Assembly (NCBI RefSeq): GCF_042849255.1
Contig: NZ_AP026866.1
Span: 1,860,001 to 1,924,000 of the forward strand
Source of the DNA: Oceaniferula spumae
Lineage (GTDB): Bacteria > Verrucomicrobiota > Verrucomicrobiia > Verrucomicrobiales > Akkermansiaceae
Direction of reading: 5' to 3'
Length of the DNA: 64,000 nucleotides
Shown in pieces: positions 17,124-25,783 of the stretch. The translations under genes were made by a program, and so were the position numbers. How positions within the stretch are numbered: the stretch's first letter is position 1; every line of letters starts with the position of its first letter. The notes under the pieces were generated by a model. That model saw only the letters and a program-made list of their open reading frames with translations. It did no database searches and was not told the DNA's origin.

Positions 17124-18500
17124 ATGCTCCGTCACATCCTCAGCTTCATTCTATTCCTCACTGCTTTCTGCCATGCCGCAGAGAAGCCTAACATTCTCGT
17201 CATTCTAACAGACGACCAGCGCTACGACACCATCGGCGCTCTTGGCAATCCTCACATTCACACCCCCCATCTCGACACCCTCGCCAAGCGCTCACTCGTC
17301 TTCGACAACGCCTACTGCTACGGCGCGCACGTTGCCGCCGTCTGCATCGCCTCACGCAATCAGATCATGACCGGCCAGGTCTGGCACCGTTGGGCACCAA
17401 AAAAATTCTGCCAATCTAACGGTGACACCTTTCCCAAGGTCATGAAAGCCGCTGGCTATGAAACCTTCTACCGGGAAAAAAGCGGCCGTTCCAACCATCC
17501 GCACATCCTCAAGCAGTTCGATCACTTCAAGGAGGTGAATTCAATCAACGCCCTGATGACCGGTCGCGCCTGCAAACCCTTCGTCGATGACGCCCTCGCC
17601 TTTCTCAAAAAACGCAAGTCCGACAAACCATTCTTCATGTATCTCGGCGTCGCCGGTCCCCACGACCCACGCTACGCGGAAAAGCGCTTCCGCGATCCCT
17701 ACACCCTCAAGGACATTCCCCTGCCAGAAAATTTCAAACCGCTACACCACTGGGACATCGGCGGAATGACCGTGCGCGACGAACGACTCGAAGCTTGGCC
17801 GCGCGACCCAGAAGCCACCCGCAGCCACATCTTCGACTACTACGGCATCATGACCGCCATGGACCACGATCTTGGTCGCCTGCTCGACTACCTCAAACAA
17901 AGTGGTCTCGATGAAAATACCATCGTCATCTTCACCTCCGACCACGGCCTCGCCATCGGCAGCCACGGTCTATTTGGAAAACAAAACGTCTACGAAGCCG
18001 GCATGAAAGTCCCCTTCATGGTCGCCGGCCCCGGCATCAAACCCGGCAAGACCGATGCCTTCGCCTACCTCCACGACATCCTGCCCACCGTCGCCGACTT
18101 CGCCCAAGGCAAGATCGGAAACAAAATCGACGGCCTCAGCCTGCGCCCGGTCATCGACGGCAAGGAAAACAAAGTCCGCGCCCACGCCGCGCTCGCCTAT
18201 CAGAACAGCCAACGCTCGATCCGCGAAGGCGACTGGAAACTCATGCTCTTCCCTCTCATCAACAAACACCAACTCTTCAACCTCAAGACCGACCCTTACG
18301 AAACCAAGGACATCGCCTCCGAGCATCCCGACCAGGTCGAGCGCCTCACCAAACTCCTGCACCAGGAACAACAAACTCTAGGCGACATAGACCCACTCAC
18401 CGTCAAAAAACCAAAGCCTGCTGAATTCACAGTTCCAAAAATACCCGTCACTCCACGCAAGCAAGCGGGAGGTGAAGCAAAAAATCACACCACAGACTAA
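17124..18500 (+). CDS. Secreted type-I sulfatase
   Basis: A 458-residue sulfatase that would hydrolyse sulfate esters, most likely on a sulfated glycan. The signal peptide is MLRHILSFILFLTAFCHA; the frame is open upstream to 17013, but that would bury the signal peptide and overlap element copy 3. The metal site is NILVILTDDQR. The modified-residue motif is C-I-A-S-R at 74-78, the Ala variant of C-x-(P/A)-S-R, so Cys74 should become formylglycine. GPHDPRYA and TSDHGLAIGSHGLFGKQNVYE complete the site. The tail after about residue 425 is Lys/Pro-rich. No sulfatase-maturing enzyme is in the window. Confidence 0.92.
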   Translation: MLRHILSFILFLTAFCHAAEKPNILVILTDDQRYDTIGALGNPHIHTPHLDTLAKRSLVFDNAYCYGAHVAAVCIASRNQIMTGQVWHRWAPKKFCQSNGDTFPKVMKAAGYETFYREKSGRSNHPHILKQFDHFKEVNSINALMTGRACKPFVDDALAFLKKRKSDKPFFMYLGVAGPHDPRYAEKRFRDPYTLKDIPLPENFKPLHHWDIGGMTVRDERLEAWPRDPEATRSHIFDYYGIMTAMDHDLGRLLDYLKQSGLDENTIVIFTSDHGLAIGSHGLFGKQNVYEAGMKVPFMVAGPGIKPGKTDAFAYLHDILPTVADFAQGKIGNKIDGLSLRPVIDGKENKVRAHAALAYQNSQRSIREGDWKLMLFPLINKHQLFNLKTDPYETKDIASEHPDQVERLTKLLHQEQQTLGDIDPLTVKKPKPAEFTVPKIPVTPRKQAGGEAKNHTTD

Positions 18501-18519
18501 CTCATCCCACATCCAATCC

Positions 18520-19275
18520 ATGAAGTATAATAACCATCCCCCCAAAGGTAACAACCGAATGTCCCTTCCCCTGGCCGCTGCCCTTTTCTCCATCACCACC
18601 TCCACGCATGCCACCATCGTGCTCATCGACTTCGGTGCTCCTGCCCCAGGAGGAACGCCCCCACCAGCAGGTATAGATGGTAACGGCAACATATGGAATG
18701 AGGGCAGCACGACCACATTGTCCAACCTTGTAGCAGCTGACGGCAGTGGTGCCACCACTTGGGACTACGCCATCACCGGGTTCTCTGGCCCTGGAAGTGT
18801 TCGCTCCAACTTCAGCGGCAACGGTGCCAACGGCCCTGCAGGCCCAGCTCCATTCGACCAAGAGTTCGCACACATCGACGGTATCTTCTCGCAAGGCACT
18901 TCTGCTCCCGCCACCATTACCTTCACTGATCTCACACCAAGCACCACCTACTTTTTCTCAGCAATAGGAGGACGTCGCAATGCTAGCGACGTAGTGAATG
19001 GTGAAAATGGCCTGATCACCGTCACGACCGGCATCAGCAATTCCGCGACCTATGGTCTGGCGAATGACGGCACTCAGGCTGACTTCTCTATCACTTCTAA
19101 CGGCAGCGGCATGATCGCTTTCAACTTCCGTAGCACTGACAACGCTGGCGGTGGCGGTTCAAGTAGCAATGCTGCCAACATCAACGCCCTACGCATTTCT
19201 ACCGTACCCGAGCCATCTTCCACCGCTCTGCTCGGACTCGCCGGCCTCCCCCTCATCCTGCGCCGCCGTCGTTAA
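18520..19275 (+). CDS. PEP-CTERM protein
   Basis: A 251-residue secreted protein. A 13-residue charged leader precedes the signal peptide MSLPLAAALFSITTSTHA, so the ATG at 18559 is an equally good start. The body opens IVLIDFGAPAPGG, then NIWNEGSTTTLSNLV and ATITFTDLTPSTTYFFSAIGGR. This IDFG/WN architecture recurs in the genes at 47649 and 48572 and in many verrucomicrobial exported proteins of unknown ligand. The sorting tail is VPEPSSTALLGLAGLPL followed by RRRR. It starts 19 bases after the sulfatase stop and may be co-transcribed with it from element copy 3. Confidence 0.85.
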   Translation: MKYNNHPPKGNNRMSLPLAAALFSITTSTHATIVLIDFGAPAPGGTPPPAGIDGNGNIWNEGSTTTLSNLVAADGSGATTWDYAITGFSGPGSVRSNFSGNGANGPAGPAPFDQEFAHIDGIFSQGTSAPATITFTDLTPSTTYFFSAIGGRRNASDVVNGENGLITVTTGISNSATYGLANDGTQADFSITSNGSGMIAFNFRSTDNAGGGGSSSNAANINALRISTVPEPSSTALLGLAGLPLILRRRR

Positions 19276-19338
19276 AAATCGCTTGGGGTTTCACATCCAC
19301 TTCTTGAATACCAACACAAAATAAGATATTATCTCATC

Positions 19339-20031
19339 ATGAAAGCAACTCTCATATTGGCAGTAATGACATGCGGTCTACCGATAACCGTGGAAGCTGC
19401 TGTCATCGTTCAATATCCTTTGGATGGCAATGCTCCCGCTAACTTTGTGGATACAGCGAACCCGGCCAATGCAACCGTAAGTGGCTTAACAAAGATCCCT
19501 ATTGCCGGGGGTGACACTAACAATGGCGCGTTCCGGCTCAGAACAGACAACTTCAACGTTGATACAACAACAACTCCCCGAACCGCAGACCCCTCCGACC
19601 GCATCTTTAGATGGGATATCACTGCGGATCCTGGCTACACCATCACCCTCGATCCTACGAATTCTGTTTCATGGACCATCGGAGCTCAAACAACTAACCA
19701 ATTCAGCCAGTCCAGTTACAGTGTAGTCTACATCAGTGACACTTCTGACTTTTCCAACATCCTTGCCATCTCGGATGTTAAAGTAGCATCAAAGCCAGGT
19801 GGGTCAGGGACAGCCTTCACCACGCTCAATTTTGACGCGGGCTCGATCGGCTCCTATGGAACCCTCTACTTCGCCATGGATGTCACGGTAAACAACAACA
19901 CTAACAACAATTCTAAATTCGTGCTGTTCGAGGATATCACGGTCAATGGCAATGTTGCCGTGCCCGAGCCATCCTCCGCCGCACTGTTAGGCCTTGCCGG
20001 TCTCGGGCTAATCCTGCGTCGCCGCAGGTAA
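19339..20031 (+). CDS. PEP-CTERM protein
   Basis: A 230-residue secreted protein with signal peptide MKATLILAVMTCGLPITVEA. The body begins VIVQYPLDGNAPANFVDTANPANATVSGL, then YTITLDPTNSVSWTIGAQ and GTLYFAMDVTVNNNTNNNSKFVLFEDITVNG. This is an all-beta domain without a named match. The sorting tail is VPEPSSAALLGLAGLGL followed by RRRR, encoded by DNA containing CTGTTAGG. A repeated-type terminator follows. Confidence 0.84.
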   Translation: MKATLILAVMTCGLPITVEAAVIVQYPLDGNAPANFVDTANPANATVSGLTKIPIAGGDTNNGAFRLRTDNFNVDTTTTPRTADPSDRIFRWDITADPGYTITLDPTNSVSWTIGAQTTNQFSQSSYSVVYISDTSDFSNILAISDVKVASKPGGSGTAFTTLNFDAGSIGSYGTLYFAMDVTVNNNTNNNSKFVLFEDITVNGNVAVPEPSSAALLGLAGLGLILRRRR

Positions 20032-20064
20032 CCCAACATTGTGAACTAAACACTCAAAACTCAA

Positions 20065-20095
20065 AAAGCCGCGCCCTCCACAGCGCGGCTTTTTC
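20065..20095 (+). terminator. Intrinsic terminator (repeated family)
   Basis: AAAGCCGCGC, a short loop, GCGCGGCTTTTT. It is nearly identical to the terminator at 47574-47605 after another PEP-CTERM gene. Confidence 0.85.
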
Positions 20096-20165
20096 GCGCC
20101 CTCGACGGTGTCCATTCCTCCAGCTCGGCCAACAAGCTCCAGGCACGATTTTTGCCAATCTAATT

Positions 20166-20204
20166 GGCAAGCGTTGCGACATTTTATTGTCACTCCAGCG
20201 AAGA
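20166..20204 (+). promoter_or_regulatory. Tripartite element, copy 4
   Basis: GGCA at 20166, GCGACAT at 20176 and GCGAAGA at 20198, with the same offsets. It sits about 145 bases before the Verru_Chthon gene. Just upstream, TTGCCAA and TTGGCAA form an inverted repeat (20155-20170) whose second arm overlaps the GGCA block. Confidence 0.72.
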
Positions 20205-20346
20205 AAAATAACTCATAAGGTCTATGTTAACAGTCATGTGAAAATCACTATTATAACGAACCTGTACCATTTCCGTACAGATCTCAGTTCGCTATCCACC
20301 ATTTTCATTTCCATGCACGATTATCATCGCGCCCACATCCTTCAAC

Positions 20347-23300
20347 ATGAATAACTTTTCTAAACCAAGCCATCAGCCTGGATTCGCATTAGTCGCCACC
20401 ATTTCCATCATGGTCTTACTGGTGATGATCGCCCTTGCGCTACTCTCTCTGGCCACCCTTGAGAGCCGTTCAGGGGACGACGATAAGGCCATCGCTCAGG
20501 CGAATGCTCGCATGGCTCTCATGCTTGCCATCGGAGATCTGCAGAAGAACGTCGGGCCAGACCAACGAGTGACCGCCACTGCCGCGATCTTGGAAGAGCC
20601 GGAAGGTCTCAACACAATCCAAAACCGACATTGGGCCGGCGTCTGGCGCACTGATCGGCTGAAAGCGGAAACAGAAACCATCACCGGACAAAGCCCGCTG
20701 ATTTATCGCAAGGAGGTTGAATCTGGTGCCCTAGAATCAGACTCCGGCACGATAGTGGATCGGCGGATGGAGGACTACGACCGCAAGGCCGAAGTGCTGA
20801 CTTGGCTGGTTAGCCGGCCCGGTCTGTCGCAGCTTCCTGACCCTCTAACATTCGCATCATCCGATGCGGTTGAGATGGTGGGTAATGGCTCGGCGTCCAG
20901 CTCGGATCATGTTCGGGTGCCGAGGGTAAGCATGACTAACGGAAGCTTCGCATGGTGGGTATCAGACGATAATGCCAAGGCTAGATTCAACTTGTCAGGA
21001 ACAGGCAACGACGAGGCACCGGCATGGCTGCACCCGGTAAAAAACGGCATCGATGTCATGACCAATCTGGCAAATTACAATGCCTTTTCTCGTATCGATC
21101 GTGCTCGTTCCGTGACCAATGGAACAGGCGACCTGTCGCTTCGTGTTAACGGAACCTCATCGGAAGATTTTAAAAAGCGGTTCCATGATGTCAGTTTCCA
21201 GTCGGCTGGGGTCATTGCCGATTCCTTGAACGGTGGTATGCGTCGGGACCTCACAGCATTCATCGCCAACGGCACCTTACCCGCCGCCGGACCTTTAAAA
21301 CCGGAGATCACCGCAGACACACCTATTATCGACGCCACCACACTGCGCGAAATTTCCCCCAAGTTCGGAATGCTCAAAACCTGGGCTGAGCTGGCTGGCC
21401 AAATCACCTCGCAAGATTCCATTGATGTCATCCCCCCCGAGGCTGCGGCCAATGCCATCCAAGGATTTATGACAAGCCCATCGCAATCTAGCGGTGGCCC
21501 GGCAATCCAGTCACAAAAAACGGCACCAGTGCATCCGGTCATCGTGGATGCAGGCATTACCTACGGCATGTCGCTCGTCGATATGGGACCAGCCAGCGAC
21601 TCTGATCCTTCGATACGGCGCTGCCGCTTCCGCTATCACTATTTCCCCCGCGTGGTGTTGTGGAATCCCTATCAAGTGGAACTCAAGGCAGCAGACTATG
21701 CTGTGCAAATTTCCATGCCCCACGCCTTTTCCACTCAGGTTAATGTGGCCGCTACGGGTTCCACTCCGGCGAGGACCATTAATCAACATTACTGCACGCC
21801 CAATGCCGTAACACAGAACCCTAACAACAACCTCCCACACAGGCCGGTATTTTCCATCAAAGGAGCCAAATTCTTGCCTGGTCAGGCTCTGCTCTTCACT
21901 GCGGACTCCTCCGCCGTCAACGGCCCAGGGGACACCATTGCATGGGGTCCTAACAGTGTTTCGCGTAAAGATGACTCAGTCACCTCCGTGACCTCATCGA
22001 TCTCCAGCTACCCGCTTTCCTGCGACAATCCACTTCCGTTAACCACGAGCTTCATGATGGAGTTCCACTATGTTTACCACTTTGACCCGAAGGAAGTGAC
22101 CTACGCCATCCTTCCTATCAAGGACGCGGGCAATGGCGGTGGATATAAACAATTCTGGTATAAACTCTGGCAGGTGAAAGGCAATGACGGACCGGGCTCC
22201 ATCGCTGCCATCCAATCTAACAATACAACCGACTACCCACCGCTGCAATTCATCGCCCAGACCGAAGATGGCACTTGGGGATCGGACGCCCCATGGATCG
22301 CCGGCATCCCCTCCGCATCCACAGAGAAGCTCAGCATGACTGAAGATGGAACCCGCCCCTACTACCGAGGCAAATGGGGGCACCGCCTCCCTTGGTTGAT
22401 AGAAACGAATGAGAATCGCACCATCAAAGCTGGGGATTACAACATTCCGTTCCTAGATTACAATCTGTTAGGAAATCACAACATCAGATCTAACTGGTTC
22501 TTCCGCTCGCCTGTGGAAATCGGGTTCCGTGCGTCCGCCGCAGCTGGTCGTTATTTCCATGGTTACCTGATGGATGATTTTTACAGTTGGGATTGGAATG
22601 ACCCCACTCTAGGGCCGGTCTCTGTTGCTGGCGTTAATCAGGTTTCGCCTTTCGGCGCCCCTGCCCTCTTCGGTAACATTCGCTTCCCTCTCATCTCCGT
22701 GCCCACCCGCAAAACCCCGCCACTGACGGTGGGAGCTTTCCAACATGCGCCACTTTCTCTCTTCGCCTGGCAGCCCACCTTCGCGGTCGGTAACAGCCTG
22801 GCTGACATCCGTTGTCGGCGAGACCGGACGGTGAATTACGTTCCTCCTGGTCAAGACAACGTGAGCGCCCCGTCAACGGCTAGTTGGTCGATGGGAGTCC
22901 ACAGGCGTATGTGGAGCAAGTACAGGCAAACTCAGCTCGACTCTGAAATGGATCGTCAGGCATTTATTTATGATCTCTCCTACGAGGCGAACCACGCGCT
23001 CTGGGATCGGTATTTCCTTTCCTCTTTGCCGCGTAGTTACACCGCGGCCGACACACCTCCCAATCAACGGATTTTCTCTCTGCTAGGCCGCACTGATCCA
23101 GCTACTGATGCCCTAGATGGCAACAAAGCCGCCTCGCAGCTGATGATCGATGGTGCCTTCAACGTCAACTCAACCAGTGTAGAAGCTTGGGCGGCCTTGT
23201 TCGCTAGTTTCCGTGACGCCTCAGGACTGGACATCGACGGCTCGATATCTGGAAACGATATCTACAGCCACCTTCTTCAACCGACAGGAAAGAAATACTC

Positions 23301-24000
23301 TAACGGCGGAGCTTACGATGAAGCTTCATGGAACGGTTACCATCAACTCAACGACACGCAGATCCGCGAACTTGCCAAGGAGGTGGTTGCCGAGGTGAAG
23401 CGAAGAGGCCCGTTCTTGTCGCTCTCCGATTTCGTCAACCGGCGGCTCGTTAATCCACCGTCGTCGAGCGGTTCCGAAACCGATGTAACTCGCACCGGAC
23501 TCAAGGGAACTTTGCAGGCTGCGCTCGACCGAACCGAAATCAACCAAGCGGCTCTGGAAACTCAGCCTATCGCCAAAGATGAATACGTCATGCGCGCCGG
23601 TGGAGAAGGCCAAGTCGTTTACGGCAACACCTACCCTGACCCCACTTTTCCACTGGTAGGCGGTAACGGTTCCCATGGGGCCAAGCCGGACCACAACCAT
23701 TTCGCAGACAGTAAAATGGTCGGGACTCCTGCCCAGCTCACACAAGCCGATATGCTACAGAAACTCGGCTCGGTTCTTTCTGCACGCGGTGACACCTTTA
23801 CCATCCGTGCCTATGGCGAATCCAAAGACGCAAACGGTAATGTCAAAGCCCGCGCCTGGGCCGAGGCCGTGGTGCAACGCACTCCTAAACCTATTTTGGC
23901 CGATGATACTGGCATTGATTGCGCTCCAGATGGTGCCGGTGTGTTCGGCCGCTCTTTCGTCATCGTCTCGTTCCGTTGGCTCAACCCTGAAGAAGTATGA
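20347..24000 (+). CDS. Verru_Chthon cassette protein A
   Basis: A 1217-residue protein with a type-IV-prepilin-like N-terminus: a short leader ending HQPG, then FALVATISIMVLLVMIALALLSLATLESR, suggesting prepilin-peptidase cleavage before Phe. The rest is a very large extracytoplasmic region with GSFAWWVSDDNAKARFNLS, WNPYQVELKAADYAVQISMP and, near the C-terminus, DTFTIRAYGESKDANGNVKARAWAEAVVQRTP. These match Verru_Chthon cassette protein A, a family restricted to this phylum and present in many copies per genome. It presumably belongs to a pseudopilus-like assembly. Cassette members B, C and D are absent here. Element copy 4 lies upstream. Confidence 0.85.
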   Translation: MNNFSKPSHQPGFALVATISIMVLLVMIALALLSLATLESRSGDDDKAIAQANARMALMLAIGDLQKNVGPDQRVTATAAILEEPEGLNTIQNRHWAGVWRTDRLKAETETITGQSPLIYRKEVESGALESDSGTIVDRRMEDYDRKAEVLTWLVSRPGLSQLPDPLTFASSDAVEMVGNGSASSSDHVRVPRVSMTNGSFAWWVSDDNAKARFNLSGTGNDEAPAWLHPVKNGIDVMTNLANYNAFSRIDRARSVTNGTGDLSLRVNGTSSEDFKKRFHDVSFQSAGVIADSLNGGMRRDLTAFIANGTLPAAGPLKPEITADTPIIDATTLREISPKFGMLKTWAELAGQITSQDSIDVIPPEAAANAIQGFMTSPSQSSGGPAIQSQKTAPVHPVIVDAGITYGMSLVDMGPASDSDPSIRRCRFRYHYFPRVVLWNPYQVELKAADYAVQISMPHAFSTQVNVAATGSTPARTINQHYCTPNAVTQNPNNNLPHRPVFSIKGAKFLPGQALLFTADSSAVNGPGDTIAWGPNSVSRKDDSVTSVTSSISSYPLSCDNPLPLTTSFMMEFHYVYHFDPKEVTYAILPIKDAGNGGGYKQFWYKLWQVKGNDGPGSIAAIQSNNTTDYPPLQFIAQTEDGTWGSDAPWIAGIPSASTEKLSMTEDGTRPYYRGKWGHRLPWLIETNENRTIKAGDYNIPFLDYNLLGNHNIRSNWFFRSPVEIGFRASAAAGRYFHGYLMDDFYSWDWNDPTLGPVSVAGVNQVSPFGAPALFGNIRFPLISVPTRKTPPLTVGAFQHAPLSLFAWQPTFAVGNSLADIRCRRDRTVNYVPPGQDNVSAPSTASWSMGVHRRMWSKYRQTQLDSEMDRQAFIYDLSYEANHALWDRYFLSSLPRSYTAADTPPNQRIFSLLGRTDPATDALDGNKAASQLMIDGAFNVNSTSVEAWAALFASFRDASGLDIDGSISGNDIYSHLLQPTGKKYSNGGAYDEASWNGYHQLNDTQIRELAKEVVAEVKRRGPFLSLSDFVNRRLVNPPSSSGSETDVTRTGLKGTLQAALDRTEINQAALETQPIAKDEYVMRAGGEGQVVYGNTYPDPTFPLVGGNGSHGAKPDHNHFADSKMVGTPAQLTQADMLQKLGSVLSARGDTFTIRAYGESKDANGNVKARAWAEAVVQRTPKPILADDTGIDCAPDGAGVFGRSFVIVSFRWLNPEEV

Positions 24001-24776
24001 AGCATTTCCTATTCCTGTTACCCTTATTCGTCGTTCCACTCTTAGCTCAGACCGAGGAGGATAAAGAAAAAGCCGCGCTAGCATCGGAAATCCGCGTCAT
24101 TATCGCTGGCATCCGCCCCGCCCCGGTGTTCGAGAAGCAAGGCGGAGAATATGTCGAGGTGGAGCCACCACTGAAGTCCATTTACCCCACCGAGATTTCC
24201 CTGCTCGCAGGCGAAATCGTCAAACCAAAGGGTGCCGAAAACAAAAAAAACGACCTCTCGATTTGGCCCAACCAAATCCTCAATGTCAAACCCTACAAAG
24301 GCCCCGCCGCGATGAAGCTGGGACTGTTGAGGCGGTATCGTGCCGACAGAATCGAGCAGTCCGTGGAATTTGACATCGGCGAAATGATAACCCCGCTTGC
24401 CATCATCCATGCCGACCCTGGCACAGCTGGCTGGGAAAAACCCCAGGTCAAACTCGTCGAACTCTCACCGGAAAAGGCACCAACCGGCTCTGTCATCATG
24501 GTGAACCTCTCCGGCGTTCCCTTAGCCGCGCGATTTGAATCCGTAGCCGATACAATCAAACCCGGTGCCGTAAAGTTTCTCAAGCTGCCTGCTAGGGAGA
24601 CCGATGTCTTCCGCTTCCGCATCGATGTGCCTCTGGCAAATGGCAAAACCTACCCACTGGCAAACTCCAGCTATCGCATTCGTAAAAATCAGCGACTCAT
24701 TCTGTTAGCAATCCACGATCCCCAAGCCCCCAAGGGATCTCCTCCGTTGAAACTGCAGATGATCTTGGATTCCTGA
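23997..24776 (+). CDS. Secreted partner of the Verru_Chthon protein
   Basis: A 259-residue protein whose start overlaps the preceding stop codon (ATGA), so translation is coupled. The signal peptide is MKHFLFLLPLFVVPLLA. The mature part is all-beta with PLKSIYPTEISLLAGEIVKPKG, GSVIMVNLSGVPLAARF and TYPLANSSYRIRKNQRLILLAIHDP. No family is recognised. The strict coupling suggests the two products act together, perhaps as a periplasmic chaperone or cap of the pseudopilin-like protein (inference). Confidence 0.75.
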   Translation: MKHFLFLLPLFVVPLLAQTEEDKEKAALASEIRVIIAGIRPAPVFEKQGGEYVEVEPPLKSIYPTEISLLAGEIVKPKGAENKKNDLSIWPNQILNVKPYKGPAAMKLGLLRRYRADRIEQSVEFDIGEMITPLAIIHADPGTAGWEKPQVKLVELSPEKAPTGSVIMVNLSGVPLAARFESVADTIKPGAVKFLKLPARETDVFRFRIDVPLANGKTYPLANSSYRIRKNQRLILLAIHDPQAPKGSPPLKLQMILDS

Positions 24777-24830
24777 AACGCCATGCCTCAGTGCTAGGCA
24801 CCCCAAGTTGAGGGCTTGCCAATGATTCAG

Positions 24831-25140
24831 CCCTTATACTCATCATAGAGGGCAAACATATTTTCCAACGACTCGTTTTTGAGTGGTTTGGAAAACAGGG
24901 TGATTTGGTCTTGAGGTAACAGACAGTTGACGACCTCCTCGGCCTTGAGTGAATCGACCAATGTAATCACTGATACATTGGTTAAGTGTAATGGAGTCAG
25001 GCTTCAGCCGTTTCTGATCGAGTTTGTCCCATCAATCTCGTTGAGCTTCGAATCAATGATGAGGTCGATGGCTCTCCTCAGCAAAAATACTGCTGCTCCC
25101 ATCCTGCCCGGGCGCCAAATCATCACTCGCTCTTCATGCT
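24831..25140 (-). pseudogene. Decayed response-regulator receiver domain
   Basis: Reading the minus strand gives AIDLIIDSKLNEIDG, which matches the phospho-acceptor strand and loop of a REC domain. An in-frame TGA at about 25007 follows. Then come VSVITLVDSLKAEEVV and QITLFSKPLKNESLENMF, the beta5/Lys region and last helix of REC. An ordinary stop follows at about 24826. No intact start or N-terminal acidic pocket is present. It is a broken, probably unexpressed receiver gene; gene type is inferred from motif order only. Confidence 0.6.
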
Positions 25141-25473
25141 CAACATACTTGAAGGCGTCTTCTCTCTAATTGGTCAGCATGGCTATCTTTGCGACATCGC
25201 GAGGCCCAGCCAAAGCAGGCAATCATTCAATGGTCTGCATATTACTCATCAGTGCTTAACTCACCGCAGTATCTCTTTTCGGTGTCCTTATCCTTCAGCA
25301 ATAAAATCTCAGCTCAGATCTTACAAAGATCAGAAACTTCACCGGCATTCATCTTACTTTAATCTTCACCATGCTAAACAACTGAAAACACCACACATCA
25401 TCACTTATGAACACCAGCATCACCGTTGAATTTCCCTGCAGCCTCTTCCTCCAGCACACACATGGATTATTCT
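25141..25473. other. Gene-poor stretch
   Basis: I see no convincing gene. The sequence is lower in GC than its neighbours, and short frames lack coding character. At 25181-25197 there is GGCT-N6-GCGACAT, like the first two blocks of the tripartite element, but no GCGAAGA follows at the expected distance. Confidence 0.4.
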
Positions 25474-25730
25474 AAGATCGCCCCCCGCTTCGTCTGCAAC
25501 GCGAACCAGTAACCGCGATTCTGCGGTATGATATCACGATCAGCGATGATCTCAATAAGTGGAGGACGTTACACGAGCTGGGGTTCAGATATCTCCCCCA
25601 TCAATATTAACACCGAGGATCTCGGCGACGCCTACGAGCGCGTCACCCACACCTTCGAGATCGTCGATGACGAGACAAAGCGGTTTACCGCCTCCCCCTT
25701 TCTCCGGAATCAGTATCTCCGAGAGTCCGT
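25474..25730 (+). pseudogene. 3' remnant of a gene related to the following surface protein
   Basis: One frame reads REPVTAILRYDITISDDLNK and then W-R-T-L-H-E-L-G-F-R-Y-L-P before a stop. A +1 shift at about 25600 continues with NINTEDLGDAYERVTHTFEI. Together these align with the C-terminal domain of the next gene (EVRTSEDLSQWFTPDELGLN and then TTEDLGDGYQRVTQIYGI, 30140-30300). This is a frameshifted C-terminal fragment of a paralogue, left just upstream of an intact copy. Confidence 0.7.
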
Positions 25731-25783
25731 AGGGACTGTTGAAGCCTCTGCTTCACCCCCAACTCATTCTAACCATCCTTACT

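Noticed and set aside
25181..25197. Possible sixth copy of the tripartite element (GGCT-N6-GCGACAT)
   Set aside because: The third block is missing at the fixed distance and no intact gene start follows; treated as chance or a relic.
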